From NCBI RefSeq assembly GCF_024756255.1, contig NZ_JANUHB010000004.1:310001-374000 (forward strand): DNA of 64,000 bases, given 5' to 3'. How positions within the stretch are numbered: the stretch's first letter is position 1; each line of letters opens with the position of its first letter. Under the pieces are notes generated by a model that worked only from the letters and a program-made list of their open reading frames with translations, ran no database searches and was not told the origin of the DNA. Position numbers and translations under genes: made by a program. This document shows positions 55,649 through 63,757 of this stretch, in pieces. This DNA comes from Massilia agilis (lineage in GTDB: Bacteria > Pseudomonadota > Gammaproteobacteria > Burkholderiales > Burkholderiaceae_D).

Positions 55649-56229
55649 TTGAGCAGGCCAGCCAGCTCGACCGCCGTCTTCACCTGCATCTTGTCGAAAA
55701 TGTGCGCGCGGTGCACCTCGACCGTGCGCATGCTGATGCCCAGCTCATCGGCCACGACCTTGTTCATCTTGCCTGCAAGAATGAGGTCAAGCACTTCGCG
55801 TTCGCGCGCCGACAGCGTGGCCAGGCGCGCACGCACGGCGGCGGCGCCGGCGGCCTGGCGCGAGGCGGCCAGCGCCTGTTCGACGCGGTCCATCAGGTCG
55901 TTGTCGTTGAACGGCTTTTCAAAGAAATCGAAGGCGCCGCGCTTGAGCGAATCGACGGCCATCGGCACGTCGCCGTGGCCGGTCAGGAAGATGACCGGCA
56001 GGCGCGGCAGCAGCCCGCGCGCGACCAGCTGGTCGAACACGGCGATCCCGTTCATGCCGGGCATGCGCACGTCCAGCAGCACGCAGTCGCCGCCGGGGTC
56101 GCCATCCCGGCCGACCACGGCAAGAAATTCCTCGCCGCTGGCATACCCGCGCGCGGCCAGCCCGCGCGACTGCGCCAGCCAGGCCAGCGCGTCGCGGATC
56201 ACGTCTTCGTCGTCGACGATGTGCAGCAT
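55645..56229 (-). CDS. dctR: FixJ/DctR-like response regulator
   Basis: 194 residues. The receiver domain starts MLHIVDDEDVIRD with the acidic pair, has phospho-acceptor Asp in LLDVRMPGMNG, and TGHGDVPMAVDSLKRGAFDFFEKPF. The C-terminal LuxR-type HTH shows LSAREREVLDLILAGKMNKVVADELGIS and RTVEVHRAHIFDKM. AAGGAA precedes 56229. With the sensor kinase upstream it should control dctPQM, probably through the palindrome at 58432 (inference). Confidence 0.9.
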   Translation of the reverse strand: MLHIVDDEDVIRDALAWLAQSRGLAARGYASGEEFLAVVGRDGDPGGDCVLLDVRMPGMNGIAVFDQLVARGLLPRLPVIFLTGHGDVPMAVDSLKRGAFDFFEKPFNDNDLMDRVEQALAASRQAAGAAAVRARLATLSAREREVLDLILAGKMNKVVADELGISMRTVEVHRAHIFDKMQVKTAVELAGLLK

Positions 56230-56249
56230 TTCGATTCCTTGAATTATGC

Positions 56250-56369
56250 CGTCGTCCCGGCGCAGGCTGGGACCCATGCTGAGTTTGCATCGACGCGACG
56301 CAAACCCAACTGGATGCCGGCGCCGTATGGGTTACGGCGGGGCCGCCGAGGATTCGCCGGAACGACGTG
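56250..56369. repeat. REP-like inverted pair, family B
   Basis: CGTCGTCCCGGCGCAGGCTG on the left and CCGGAACGACG on the right, more degenerate than the copies at 7225 and 27908. It fills the gap between the kinase and regulator genes. Confidence 0.7.
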
Positions 56370-56389
56370 CCAAGGCTGACGATTGTAGC

Positions 56390-58396
56390 CTAGGCCGCCT
56401 GCACTTGCGCCTGCGCCGGCAAAGTAAACGTGAAGATCGTGCCGCCGCCCGGGTTGGCGCCGTGCGTCAGCGTGCCGCCATGGAATTCGATCGCCGTGCG
56501 GCAAATCGACAGTCCCATCCCCATGCCCTCGGCCTTGGTCGAGAAGAACGGCGAGAACAGGCGCTCGGCCACCTCCGGCGCGATGCCGTGGCCGCTGTCG
56601 ATCACCGACACGGATACCTGCCCGTCCAGCGCCTCGGCCTCCACCCGCAGCACGCGCCGCTCCGGGGCCAGGTCCTGCATCGCTTCGATGCCGTTGCGCG
56701 TCAGGTTCAGCAGCACCTGTTCCAGCATCACGCGGTCGGCCAGCACCGGCGGCAGCTCGCGCGGGATCTGCATGCGCAGCGCCACGTAGGCCTGGCGCGC
56801 CTGCAGCTCGATCAGCGCGCGCACCCCGTCCACCACGCTGCCGATCGCCACCGGGCGCCGTTCGGGCTCGCGCTTTTTCACGAATTCGTGCACGCTCTTG
56901 ATGATCTGGCCGGCGCGTTGCGCCTGCTGGCGCGCCTGCTCCAGCGCACGCCGCAGCAGGCGCGCGTTGACCGGCTCATTGAGCTCCTCGGCCCGCGCCA
57001 GCACGTTCAGCGCGCCCGCCGTGTAGCTCGAGATCGCCGCCAGCGGCTGGTTCAGCTCGTGCGCCAGCATCGACGACATCTCGCCCATGGTCGCAAGGCG
57101 CGCGCTTTCCTGCAGCTTTTCCTCCTGCTTGCGGATCAGCTCCTCGACGCGCTTGCGGTCGGTGATGTCCAGGATCGAGCTCATCCAGCCGGTCTGGCGC
57201 CCGCGGCTGTCCACCAGCGGCGCCTCGAACACCAGCACCGGCACCCGTACCCCGTCGGTGCGCTGGAACACGGTCTCGAACTGCGGCGTGATGTTGCCTG
57301 CTAGAACTTTCTCGAAGCGCTGCTCGTAGTCGGCCATCGCCTCCGGCGCCCAGTAGGGCATCGGCGGTTTCTTGCCCACCAGCTCTTCGGCCGGCAGCCC
57401 GACCATCTGGCAGAACGCCGGGTTGACATAGGTGACGCGCCCCTCCAGGTCGCGCGCGCGCAGGCCCGTGACCAGCGAATTTTCCATCGCCGTGCGAAAC
57501 GCCATCTGCTGGCGCAGCGCGCCTTCGGCCGCCAGCGTGCGCGCAATGTGGCGCCACAGCGCGGCGAGCGACAGCAGCAGACCCAGCGCCAGCACGATCA
57601 CCGAGCCGACCAGCAGGTTCGGCAGCAGCTTGGGTGCGCCCTTGACGCTGTCGGTGGCCAGGGTGATCGCCGCGCCCGGCAGGTCGAGCGCATGCTTGTG
57701 CGTGTACACCCCGCGCCCAGGCCCGCCGGCGCTGCGCTGCGCCACCACGCGGTCGTCGCGGTCCAGCAGCGACAGCGCGTTCTCCTGCGCAAACCACCAC
57801 GGCACCGTCTCGTCCAGCAGTACCTTCAGGCTGTAGGTGGCGACCAGGCTGCCCTGGTACTGGCCGTCGCGAAACAGCGGCAGGGTGTAGTCGAGCAGCC
57901 CGTGGGTGAGGGCGGTGGCGCCGTACGGCTCGCTGTAGCGGCTGGTGTGGGTCTCGCGCGCGAGCAGGGCCGCGCTGCGCGAGGCCTCCGACAGGCCGCT
58001 GGCCGGCAACTCGGCGCCGCGCGCGGCCAGCACCCGTCCGCTGGCATCGAGCCAGACCAGCCGCTGCAGTTCATGGCCGTTCTTGAACATCTGCGCCAGC
58101 CGCGCCCGCAGGGCCTCGGGCGCGGGCGGCTTGGTGACCAGGTCGGCCCCCAGGCTGGCCAGCGCCTCTTCGTTGCGCGCCAGCTCGAAGCGCAGGGTCT
58201 GCTCGACCCACAGCGTGTCGGCGATCAGCTGCTCTTGGCGCTCGTTGCTTTCCATCTCGCGCGCCTGCCACGGCAGCCAGATCAACACTGCCAAAAAAAG
58301 CAGCACCAGCAGCACCGGCACCAGCCAGCGCCAGGGGCCGGCGCGGCCGCTGTCAGCGTTGCCGGCCGGCTGCCATAGCGGAAAAATGTTTTTCAT
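56390..58396 (-). CDS. dctB: DctB-like sensor histidine kinase
   Basis: 668 residues. Two membrane helices (about 24-44 and 262-284) flank a large periplasmic sensor domain. A PAS domain (about 300-410, with GRVTYVNPAFCQMVG-like start) precedes the H-box MAHELNQPLAAISSYTAGA, and the HATPase has NLTRNGIEAMQD, DSGHGI and GMGMGLSICRTAIE. It should sense C4-dicarboxylates, alone or through the TRAP binding protein encoded divergently. Confidence 0.92.
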   Translation of the reverse strand: MKNIFPLWQPAGNADSGRAGPWRWLVPVLLVLLFLAVLIWLPWQAREMESNERQEQLIADTLWVEQTLRFELARNEEALASLGADLVTKPPAPEALRARLAQMFKNGHELQRLVWLDASGRVLAARGAELPASGLSEASRSAALLARETHTSRYSEPYGATALTHGLLDYTLPLFRDGQYQGSLVATYSLKVLLDETVPWWFAQENALSLLDRDDRVVAQRSAGGPGRGVYTHKHALDLPGAAITLATDSVKGAPKLLPNLLVGSVIVLALGLLLSLAALWRHIARTLAAEGALRQQMAFRTAMENSLVTGLRARDLEGRVTYVNPAFCQMVGLPAEELVGKKPPMPYWAPEAMADYEQRFEKVLAGNITPQFETVFQRTDGVRVPVLVFEAPLVDSRGRQTGWMSSILDITDRKRVEELIRKQEEKLQESARLATMGEMSSMLAHELNQPLAAISSYTAGALNVLARAEELNEPVNARLLRRALEQARQQAQRAGQIIKSVHEFVKKREPERRPVAIGSVVDGVRALIELQARQAYVALRMQIPRELPPVLADRVMLEQVLLNLTRNGIEAMQDLAPERRVLRVEAEALDGQVSVSVIDSGHGIAPEVAERLFSPFFSTKAEGMGMGLSICRTAIEFHGGTLTHGANPGGGTIFTFTLPAQAQVQAA

Positions 58397-58431
58397 GCAA
58401 TGAAGATGAAGCGATTTTCAACTAAACGGGT

Positions 58432-58449
58432 ATTGTGGAAGTCCACAAT
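58432..58449. promoter_or_regulatory. Perfect 8-2-8 palindrome between dctB and dctP
   Basis: ATTGTGGA-AG-TCCACAAT, the only perfect palindrome of this size in the 129-base intergenic region, 35 bases from the dctB start and 76 bases from the dctP start. The dctP side has no strong -35, as expected for an activated promoter. It is a natural candidate for the DctR-like regulator. Confidence 0.5.
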
Positions 58450-58525
58450 TGCGATGCAGAATGGGTGCAAGCAGACTGTACGGATAAAGTAGTAAAAAAA
58501 ATACCCACCCCCAAGAGGAGACAAC

Positions 58526-59515
58526 ATGAAACTCAAGGCCCTCGTCGTGGCTTTCGCCGCGGCTGCCAGCTTCAACGCCGCCTGGGCACAGGCTCCCATC
58601 GTCATCAAGTTCAGCCACGTGGTCGCGACCGACACGCCGAAAGGCCAGGCCGCCGAGCGCTTCAAGGAACTGGCCGAGAAGATGACCAAAGGCCGCGTCA
58701 AGGTCGAAGTCTATCCGAACAGCCAGCTCTACAAGGACAAGGAAGAGATGGAAGCGCTGCAGCTGGGCGCGGTCCAGATGCTGGCCCCCTCGCTGGCCAA
58801 GTTCGGCCCGCTGGGCGTGAAGGAATTCGAAGTCTTCGACCTGCCGTACATCTTCCCGACCAAGGCCTCGCTGTACTCCGTGACCGAAGGCCCGATCGGC
58901 AAGGGCCTGCTGCAAAAGCTGGAACCGAAAGGCATCACGGGCCTGGCGTACTGGGACAACGGCTTCAAGGACATGTCGGCCAATAAGCCGCTGCACGCCC
59001 CGGGCGACTTCCGCGGCCTGAAGATGCGTATCCAGTCGTCCAAGGTGCTCGACGCGCAGATGCGCGCACTGGGCGCGAACCCGCAGGTGCTGGCGTTCTC
59101 GGAAGTGTATCAGGCCTTGCAGACTGGCGTGGTCGACGGTACCGAAAACCCGCCGTCGAACATGTACACCCAGAAGATGCATGAGGTGCAAAAGCACCTG
59201 ACGATCTCGAACCATGGCTACCTGGGCTATGCGGTGATCGTCAACAAGAAGTTCTGGGATGGCCTGCCGGCCGACGTGCGCGCCGCGCTGGAAAAAGCGA
59301 TGGCCGAAGCCACCACCTACGAGAAAGCCATTGCCCAGCGTGACAACGACATGGCGCTGGCCGCGATCAAGAAGGCGGGCAAGACCACCGTGTACGAGCT
59401 GAACGCCAAGGAACAGGCTGAATGGCGCAAGGCCATGCTGCCGGTGCACAAGCAGATGGAAAGCCGCATCGGCGCCGACCTGATCAAGGCGATCTACAAA
59501 GAAACCGCCAAGTAA
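58526..59515 (+). CDS. dctP: TRAP transporter solute-binding protein, C4-dicarboxylate type
   Basis: A 329-residue periplasmic protein with signal peptide (to Ala21, AWAQ). It has the DctP pattern IKFSHVVATDTPKGQAAERF, the conserved Arg loop GLKMRIQSS that binds the carboxylate, and QTGVVDGTENPPSN. AAGAGGAG precedes the ATG. It delivers ligand to DctQM. Confidence 0.95.
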   Translation: MKLKALVVAFAAAASFNAAWAQAPIVIKFSHVVATDTPKGQAAERFKELAEKMTKGRVKVEVYPNSQLYKDKEEMEALQLGAVQMLAPSLAKFGPLGVKEFEVFDLPYIFPTKASLYSVTEGPIGKGLLQKLEPKGITGLAYWDNGFKDMSANKPLHAPGDFRGLKMRIQSSKVLDAQMRALGANPQVLAFSEVYQALQTGVVDGTENPPSNMYTQKMHEVQKHLTISNHGYLGYAVIVNKKFWDGLPADVRAALEKAMAEATTYEKAIAQRDNDMALAAIKKAGKTTVYELNAKEQAEWRKAMLPVHKQMESRIGADLIKAIYKETAK

Positions 59516-59519
59516 TTCG

Positions 59520-59646
59520 GTAGGGTGGGCGGGTCTCCCGCCCACGCGTCCAACCGGTGCGTGTCATGCCGCAAGGTTGGCCACGGCTGCCTGAACGCGT
59601 GGGGCGAAGCTGGGCAACGCCCAGCTGAGCGACCCGCCCACCCTAC
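59520..59646. repeat. REP-like inverted pair, family A
   Basis: GTAGGGTGGGCGGGTCTCCC at the left and GACCCGCCCACCCTAC at the right; the left arm matches the copy at 18065 almost exactly. It lies between dctP and dctQ, where it could adjust the relative amounts of binding protein and membrane subunits. Confidence 0.85.
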
Positions 59647-59671
59647 GTTCGTTTCCCCCAAAAGGATCCCC

Positions 59672-60241
59672 ATGAAATTCCTCGATCGCCTCGAAGAGTG
59701 GATCATCGCGTCCCTGATGGGCGTGGCCACTCTCGTGATCTTCGTGGCGGTGGTGCACCGCTACCTGTCCGGCTTGCCGATTCCCGGCGTGCAGGACTAC
59801 CTCATCAGCATCAACATGAGCTGGGCACAGGAGCTGTGCATCTACATGTTCGTGTGGATGGCCAAGTTCGGCGCCGCTTACGGCGTGCGTACCGGCATCC
59901 ACGTCGGCGTCGACGTGCTGATCAACCGCCTGTCCGACAAATGGCGCAACAAGCTGATCGTCGTTGGCCTGCTGGCCGGCGCCCTGTTCACCGGCATCAT
60001 CGGCACCCTCGGCGCCATCTTCGTCAACGGCATGCGCCACACCAGCTCGATCTCGCCGGACCTGGAATGGCCGATGTGGATCGTGTACATGGCCGTGCCG
60101 CTCGGCTCGTACCTGATGTGCTTCCGCTTCCTGCAGGTGACCTGGCAGTTCATCAAGCACGGCGAATTGCCGAAGCACGACCATTCCCACGTTGAAGGCC
60201 TGGAAGACGAAATCGCAGAAGCACGGGAGCACGCAGTATGA
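59672..60241 (+). CDS. dctQ: TRAP transporter small membrane subunit
   Basis: A 189-residue subunit with four membrane segments. The family features MSWAQELCIYMFVWMAKFGAAYGVR and HIGVD-like HVGVDVL are present. AAAGGATCC precedes the ATG at 59672; the frame stays open upstream through the repeat but that is not coding. It overlaps dctM by ATGA. A charged His-rich tail (KHDHSHVEG) ends the protein. Confidence 0.93.
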   Translation: MKFLDRLEEWIIASLMGVATLVIFVAVVHRYLSGLPIPGVQDYLISINMSWAQELCIYMFVWMAKFGAAYGVRTGIHVGVDVLINRLSDKWRNKLIVVGLLAGALFTGIIGTLGAIFVNGMRHTSSISPDLEWPMWIVYMAVPLGSYLMCFRFLQVTWQFIKHGELPKHDHSHVEGLEDEIAEAREHAV

Positions 60242-61515
60242 ACGCCACTATTATCTTTGTGATCCTGATCCTGTTCATGCTCACGGGCATGCCGGTCTCG
60301 ATCTCGCTCGGCCTGACCGTGCTGACCTTCCTGTTCACGATGACCTCGGTGCCGATCGAATCGGTGGCCATGAAGCTGTTCACCGGCATCGAGAACTTCG
60401 AGATCATGTCGATCCCGTTCTTCATCCTGGCGGGTAACTTCCTGACCCACGGCGGTGTCGCGCGGCGCATGATCAACTTCGCCACCTCGATGGTCGGCCA
60501 CTGGCACGGCGGCCTGGCGTTGGCTGGCGTGCTGGCCTGTGCGCTGTTCGCGGCGGTGTCGGGCTCCAGCCCGGCCACGGTGGTGGCGATCGGCTCGATC
60601 ATCATGCCGGCCATGGCCAAGCAGGGCTATCCCAAGCGCTTTGGCGCCGGCGTCGTTACCACCTCGGGCGCGCTGGGCATCCTGATCCCGCCGTCGATCG
60701 TGATGGTGATGTACTCGGTGACCACCAACACCTCGGTCGGCAAGCTGTTCATGGCCGGCGTGGTGCCGGGCCTGCTGCTGGCCGCGCTGCTCGGCCTGAC
60801 CACCTGGTTCCTGGCCCGCAAGCACAACTACCCGCGCATGAAGCGCGCCACCTGGGGCGAGCGCTTTGACGCTTTCCGCAAGAGCGCGTGGGGCCTGGTG
60901 CTGATCGTGATCGTGATGGGCGGCATCTACACCGGCATGTTCACCCCGACCGAGGCGGCGGGCATGGCGGCCGTGTATGCCTTCTTCATCGCCGTGTTCG
61001 TGTACAAGGACCTGAAGCTCAAGCAGGTCGGCAAGGTGCTGCTCGATTCGGCGGCGATGTCGGCGATGCTGTTGTACATCATCACCAACGCCGTGCTGTT
61101 CTCGTTCTTGATGACCAGCGAAAACGTGCCGCAGGCAATGGCCAGCTGGCTGACCAGCCAGGGCCTGGGCCAGATCGCCTTCCTGCTGGTGGTGAACGTG
61201 CTGCTGCTGTTGGCAGGCAACGTGATGGAACCGTCGTCGATCGTGCTGATCATGGCCCCGATCCTGTTCCCGGTCGCGGTGCAGCTGGGGATCGACCCGA
61301 TCCACTTCGGCATTCTGATCGTGGTGAACATGGAGGTGGGCATGTGCCACCCGCCGGTGGGCCTGAACCTGTACGTGGCGTCCGGCATCACGAAGATGGG
61401 TATCTCGGAGCTGACGGTGGCGGTGATGCCGTGGCTGCTGACGATGCTTGGTTTCCTGGCGCTGATCACGTATGTACCGCAGATCTCGCTGTGGTTGCCT
61501 AACCTCATGCAGTAA
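60238..61515 (+). CDS. dctM: TRAP transporter large permease
   Basis: A 425-residue sodium-coupled permease with about 12 membrane segments. It has the DctM signatures SGSSPATVVAIGSIIMPAM and GALGILIPPSIVMVMYSV, PTEAAGMAAVYAF, and GMCHPPVGLNLYV. It completes dctPQM, a high-affinity importer for succinate, fumarate and malate. Confidence 0.95.
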   Translation: MNATIIFVILILFMLTGMPVSISLGLTVLTFLFTMTSVPIESVAMKLFTGIENFEIMSIPFFILAGNFLTHGGVARRMINFATSMVGHWHGGLALAGVLACALFAAVSGSSPATVVAIGSIIMPAMAKQGYPKRFGAGVVTTSGALGILIPPSIVMVMYSVTTNTSVGKLFMAGVVPGLLLAALLGLTTWFLARKHNYPRMKRATWGERFDAFRKSAWGLVLIVIVMGGIYTGMFTPTEAAGMAAVYAFFIAVFVYKDLKLKQVGKVLLDSAAMSAMLLYIITNAVLFSFLMTSENVPQAMASWLTSQGLGQIAFLLVVNVLLLLAGNVMEPSSIVLIMAPILFPVAVQLGIDPIHFGILIVVNMEVGMCHPPVGLNLYVASGITKMGISELTVAVMPWLLTMLGFLALITYVPQISLWLPNLMQ

Positions 61516-61576
61516 TGGTAATTTTTTTGTCTCCGTTGCAAAAAATGATCACTTCCGGTGCAAGCTGCGTTATCAT

Positions 61577-61769
61577 GTGGCACCCTCGGCGGTGAAATGC
61601 ACTCGCCGAAGGCATCACGAGCAGGCTTTTTTGGGGAGTAAAGAAAAGAACCGGTAGTCAATACCGGAGAAATCGAGGAGACACTGCGTTTTACAGTATG
61701 CCGACGGACACCGATCGGCCGGGAACGTGGAACAGAATTCGAAGCGCACCGCAAGGTGCGCTTTTTTTT
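61577..61769 (+). ncRNA. Candidate orphan structured small RNA
   Basis: The 392 bases between dctM and ogt carry no gene but show RNA-like features: a CCTCGGCG/CGCCGAAGG stem (about 61584-61613), a perfect CCGGTA-GTCAA-TACCGG hairpin (61651-61667), an ACTG/CAGT stem (61682-61696) and a canonical terminator ending at 61769. TATCAT at 61571 could be a -10, without a clear -35. Six GGA triplets fall within 97 bases (61635-61731). No known RNA family fits; 5' end is a guess. Confidence 0.5.
61742..61769 (+). terminator. Intrinsic terminator
   Basis: AAGCGCACC (61742-61750) and GGTGCGCTT (61755-61763) around a GCAA tetraloop, followed by six more T. It is 227 bases past the dctM stop, so it ends either a long dctM 3' UTR or a separate small RNA. 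Confidence 0.92.
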
Positions 61770-61790
61770 ATTCTGCACCTCTCCAACTGA

Positions 61791-61865
61791 GTAGGGTGGG
61801 CTCTCGAGCCCACGCGTGCACACGCGCCGCTTATTGGACGGCGTGGGCTCAAGAGCCCACCCTAC
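61791..61865. repeat. REP-like inverted pair, family A
   Basis: GTAGGGTGGGCTCTCGAGCC at left and GGCTCAAGAGCCCACCCTAC at right, very close to the copy at 55577. It lies 42 bases upstream of ogt. Confidence 0.85.
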
Positions 61866-61907
61866 GCGATCCTTTTTTTTCCGGTGGCACAGCGCTACAC
61901 TGTGGCG

Positions 61908-62432
61908 ATGAACACACAACAAGGCAGCGAGATCTTCAGCGCGATCGTCGCCGCGCCGTTCGGCGCAATGGGCATCCGCACCGAGGGCGCGTGCGTGCGC
62001 GAGCTGGTGTACCTGCCGCCGCACTTTCACGAAAAAGCGCCGCAGGACGCGCTGTCCGAGCAGGCGTGCGAACAGGTGCTGCGCTATTTCGACGACCCCG
62101 ATTTCGTGTTCAGCCTCCCGCTGCTGGACAAGGGCAGCGCCTTCCAGCGCCGCGTGTGGGACGCGATCAGCGCCATCCCGCGCGGCGTGGTGCGCACCTA
62201 TGGCCAGCTGGCCAAGGAAATCGGCTCGGCGCCGCGCGCGGTGGGCCAGGCCTGCGGCGCCAACTGGTATCCGCTGATCATTCCCTGCCACCGGGTGACC
62301 GCCGCCGGCGGCCTGGGGGGCTTTTCCAACCACGACGACGAGAACGGCTTCCACCTGTCGGTGAAACGCTGGCTGCTCAAGCACGAAGGCGTGTCGCAAG
62401 CTCCATGGCAGCAGCAGTCGATCTGGCCCTGA
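61908..62432 (+). CDS. ogt: Methylated-DNA--protein-cysteine methyltransferase
   Basis: A 174-residue suicide enzyme that removes O6-alkyl groups from guanine. The active site is IIPCHRV (Cys127), preceded by the HTH with VVRTYGQLAKEIG and GANWYPL. Start at 61908 (MNTQQGSE); an ATG eight codons upstream is possible. It overlaps xerD by 28 bases in another frame. Confidence 0.93.
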   Translation: MNTQQGSEIFSAIVAAPFGAMGIRTEGACVRELVYLPPHFHEKAPQDALSEQACEQVLRYFDDPDFVFSLPLLDKGSAFQRRVWDAISAIPRGVVRTYGQLAKEIGSAPRAVGQACGANWYPLIIPCHRVTAAGGLGGFSNHDDENGFHLSVKRWLLKHEGVSQAPWQQQSIWP

Positions 62433-63319
62433 TCGACGAGTTCTGCGACACCCTCTGGCTGGAGCAGGGGCTGGCGAAGAATTCGCTCGACGCCTACCGG
62501 CGCGACCTGCGCCTGTTCGCGCGCTGGCTCGAGGTCAAGCGTCCCGGCCGCGGCCTGCTGTCGGTGCAGCCCGAGGACCTGGCCGGCTATTTCGCCGACC
62601 GCCACGAGCAGTCCAAGCCCAGTTCGGCCAACCGGCGCCTCTCGGTGCTCAAGCGCTTCTACCAGCTCGCGCTGCGCCAGAACAAGGTGGCGGCCGACCC
62701 CTGCCTGCAGATGGCCTCGGCCAAGCAGCCGGCGCGCTTCGTGCACACGCTCACCGAAGGCGAGGTCGAGGCCCTGCTGGCGGCGCCGGATGTCTCGACC
62801 CCTTTGGGCCTGCGCGAACGGACCATGCTCGAACTGATGTACGCGAGCGGCCTGCGCGTGTCCGAGCTGGTCACGCTCAAGCTTGTTGAACTGAGCCTGA
62901 ACGATGGCGTGCTGCGCATCACCGGCAAGGGCAGCAAGACCCGGCTGGTGCCGTTCGGCGAACAGGCGCGGCTGTGGATCGAGCGCTACCTGAAGCAGGC
63001 GCGCGGCGTCATCCTCGACGGCCAGATTGACGACGCCTTGTTCGTCACCGGACGCGGCGCGCCGATGACGCGCCAGATGTTCTGGGTGATCATCAAGAAG
63101 CACGCGGCCAGGGCTGGCATCAAGGCGCCGCTGTCGCCGCACACGCTGCGCCATGCGTTCGCGACCCACTTGCTGAACCACGGGGCCGACCTGCGCGTCG
63201 TGCAGTTGCTCCTTGGCCACTCCGATATTTCGACCACCCAGATCTACACCCACGTCGCGCGCGAACGGCTCAAGCGCCTGCATGCGCAGCACCATCCGCG
63301 TGGTGGCTCAAATGCCTGA
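62405..63319 (+). CDS. xerD: Site-specific tyrosine recombinase XerD
   Basis: A 304-residue recombinase that with XerC resolves chromosome dimers at dif. The N-terminal core-binding domain is followed by the catalytic residues Arg151 (ASGLRVSEL), Lys175 (GKGSKTR), His246 and Arg249 (HTLRHAFATHLL), His272 (LLGHSDI) and Tyr281 (TQIYTHV). The start at 62405 lies inside ogt, coupling the two genes. Confidence 0.93.
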   Translation: MAAAVDLALIDEFCDTLWLEQGLAKNSLDAYRRDLRLFARWLEVKRPGRGLLSVQPEDLAGYFADRHEQSKPSSANRRLSVLKRFYQLALRQNKVAADPCLQMASAKQPARFVHTLTEGEVEALLAAPDVSTPLGLRERTMLELMYASGLRVSELVTLKLVELSLNDGVLRITGKGSKTRLVPFGEQARLWIERYLKQARGVILDGQIDDALFVTGRGAPMTRQMFWVIIKKHAARAGIKAPLSPHTLRHAFATHLLNHGADLRVVQLLLGHSDISTTQIYTHVARERLKRLHAQHHPRGGSNA

Positions 63320-63376
63320 ACAGTAAACGCGCTATATTAAGACCGTAGCGCCCAATTCATGACCGACGAGGTGATC

Positions 63377-63562
63377 ATGGCCAGGACAAACTTCCAGTAC
63401 GAAAAGCGTCAGCGGGAGTTGGAAAAGAAGCGCAAGGCCGAGGAAAAGGCCAAGCGCAAGGCGGAGGCCAAGCACCAACGGCCGGCCGCCGGGCAGGAGC
63501 AGGGCGATGATCCGGCAGCTGCCGGCGAAGCGGTGACGCCCGAGGGTGACGAGCAGGAATAG
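63377..63562 (+). CDS. Small highly charged protein
   Basis: 61 residues. GAGG is well placed before the ATG at 63377. The N-terminal half is a Lys/Arg/Glu-rich helix (FQYEKRQRELEKKRKAEEKA) and the C-terminal half is acidic and Ala/Gly/Glu-rich. Short proteins with this MARTNFQYEKRQRELEKK-like start are common in Burkholderiales, function unknown; the charge pattern suggests nucleic-acid binding. Confidence 0.7.
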   Translation: MARTNFQYEKRQRELEKKRKAEEKAKRKAEAKHQRPAAGQEQGDDPAAAGEAVTPEGDEQE

Positions 63563-63598
63563 CGCATCGCCCGGCGAAACAATTTTTCGCCAACCACC

Positions 63599-63753
63599 CG
63601 TCGCCCCGGCGCAGGCCGGGGCCCATGCTGAGTTTGCAGCAATGCGGCGCTTTTGCCGCCCCAGGCGCAAACCGACACCGTGCGCCAGTCCGTGAAACGC
63701 TGAGCCGCGTTCCAGCGCGCTCAGCATGGGTTCCGGCTTTCTCCGGAACGACG
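63599..63753. repeat. REP-like inverted pair, family B, degenerate
   Basis: CGTCGCCCCGGCGCAGGCCG on the left; CTCAGCATGGGTTCCGG and CGGAACGACG on the right. The left arm shares CCCATGCTGAGTTTGCA with the copy at 56250. Confidence 0.7.
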
Positions 63754-63757
63754 GCAA

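Noticed and set aside
61521..61529. T-run directly after dctM as its terminator
   Set aside because: No stem precedes the T-run; the nearest real terminator is at 61742.
61578..61600. Sigma-54 promoter starting with TGGCAC
   Set aside because: TGGCAC at 61578 fits a -24 element but the -12 position reads GCGGT, not TTGC; there is also no gene downstream that needs it.
61571..61700. Glycine or cobalamin riboswitch
   Set aside because: CGCCGAAGG recalls the glycine aptamer and CGAGGAGAC recalls the B12 box, but the remaining conserved segments and their order are missing, and no suitable gene follows (ogt is next).
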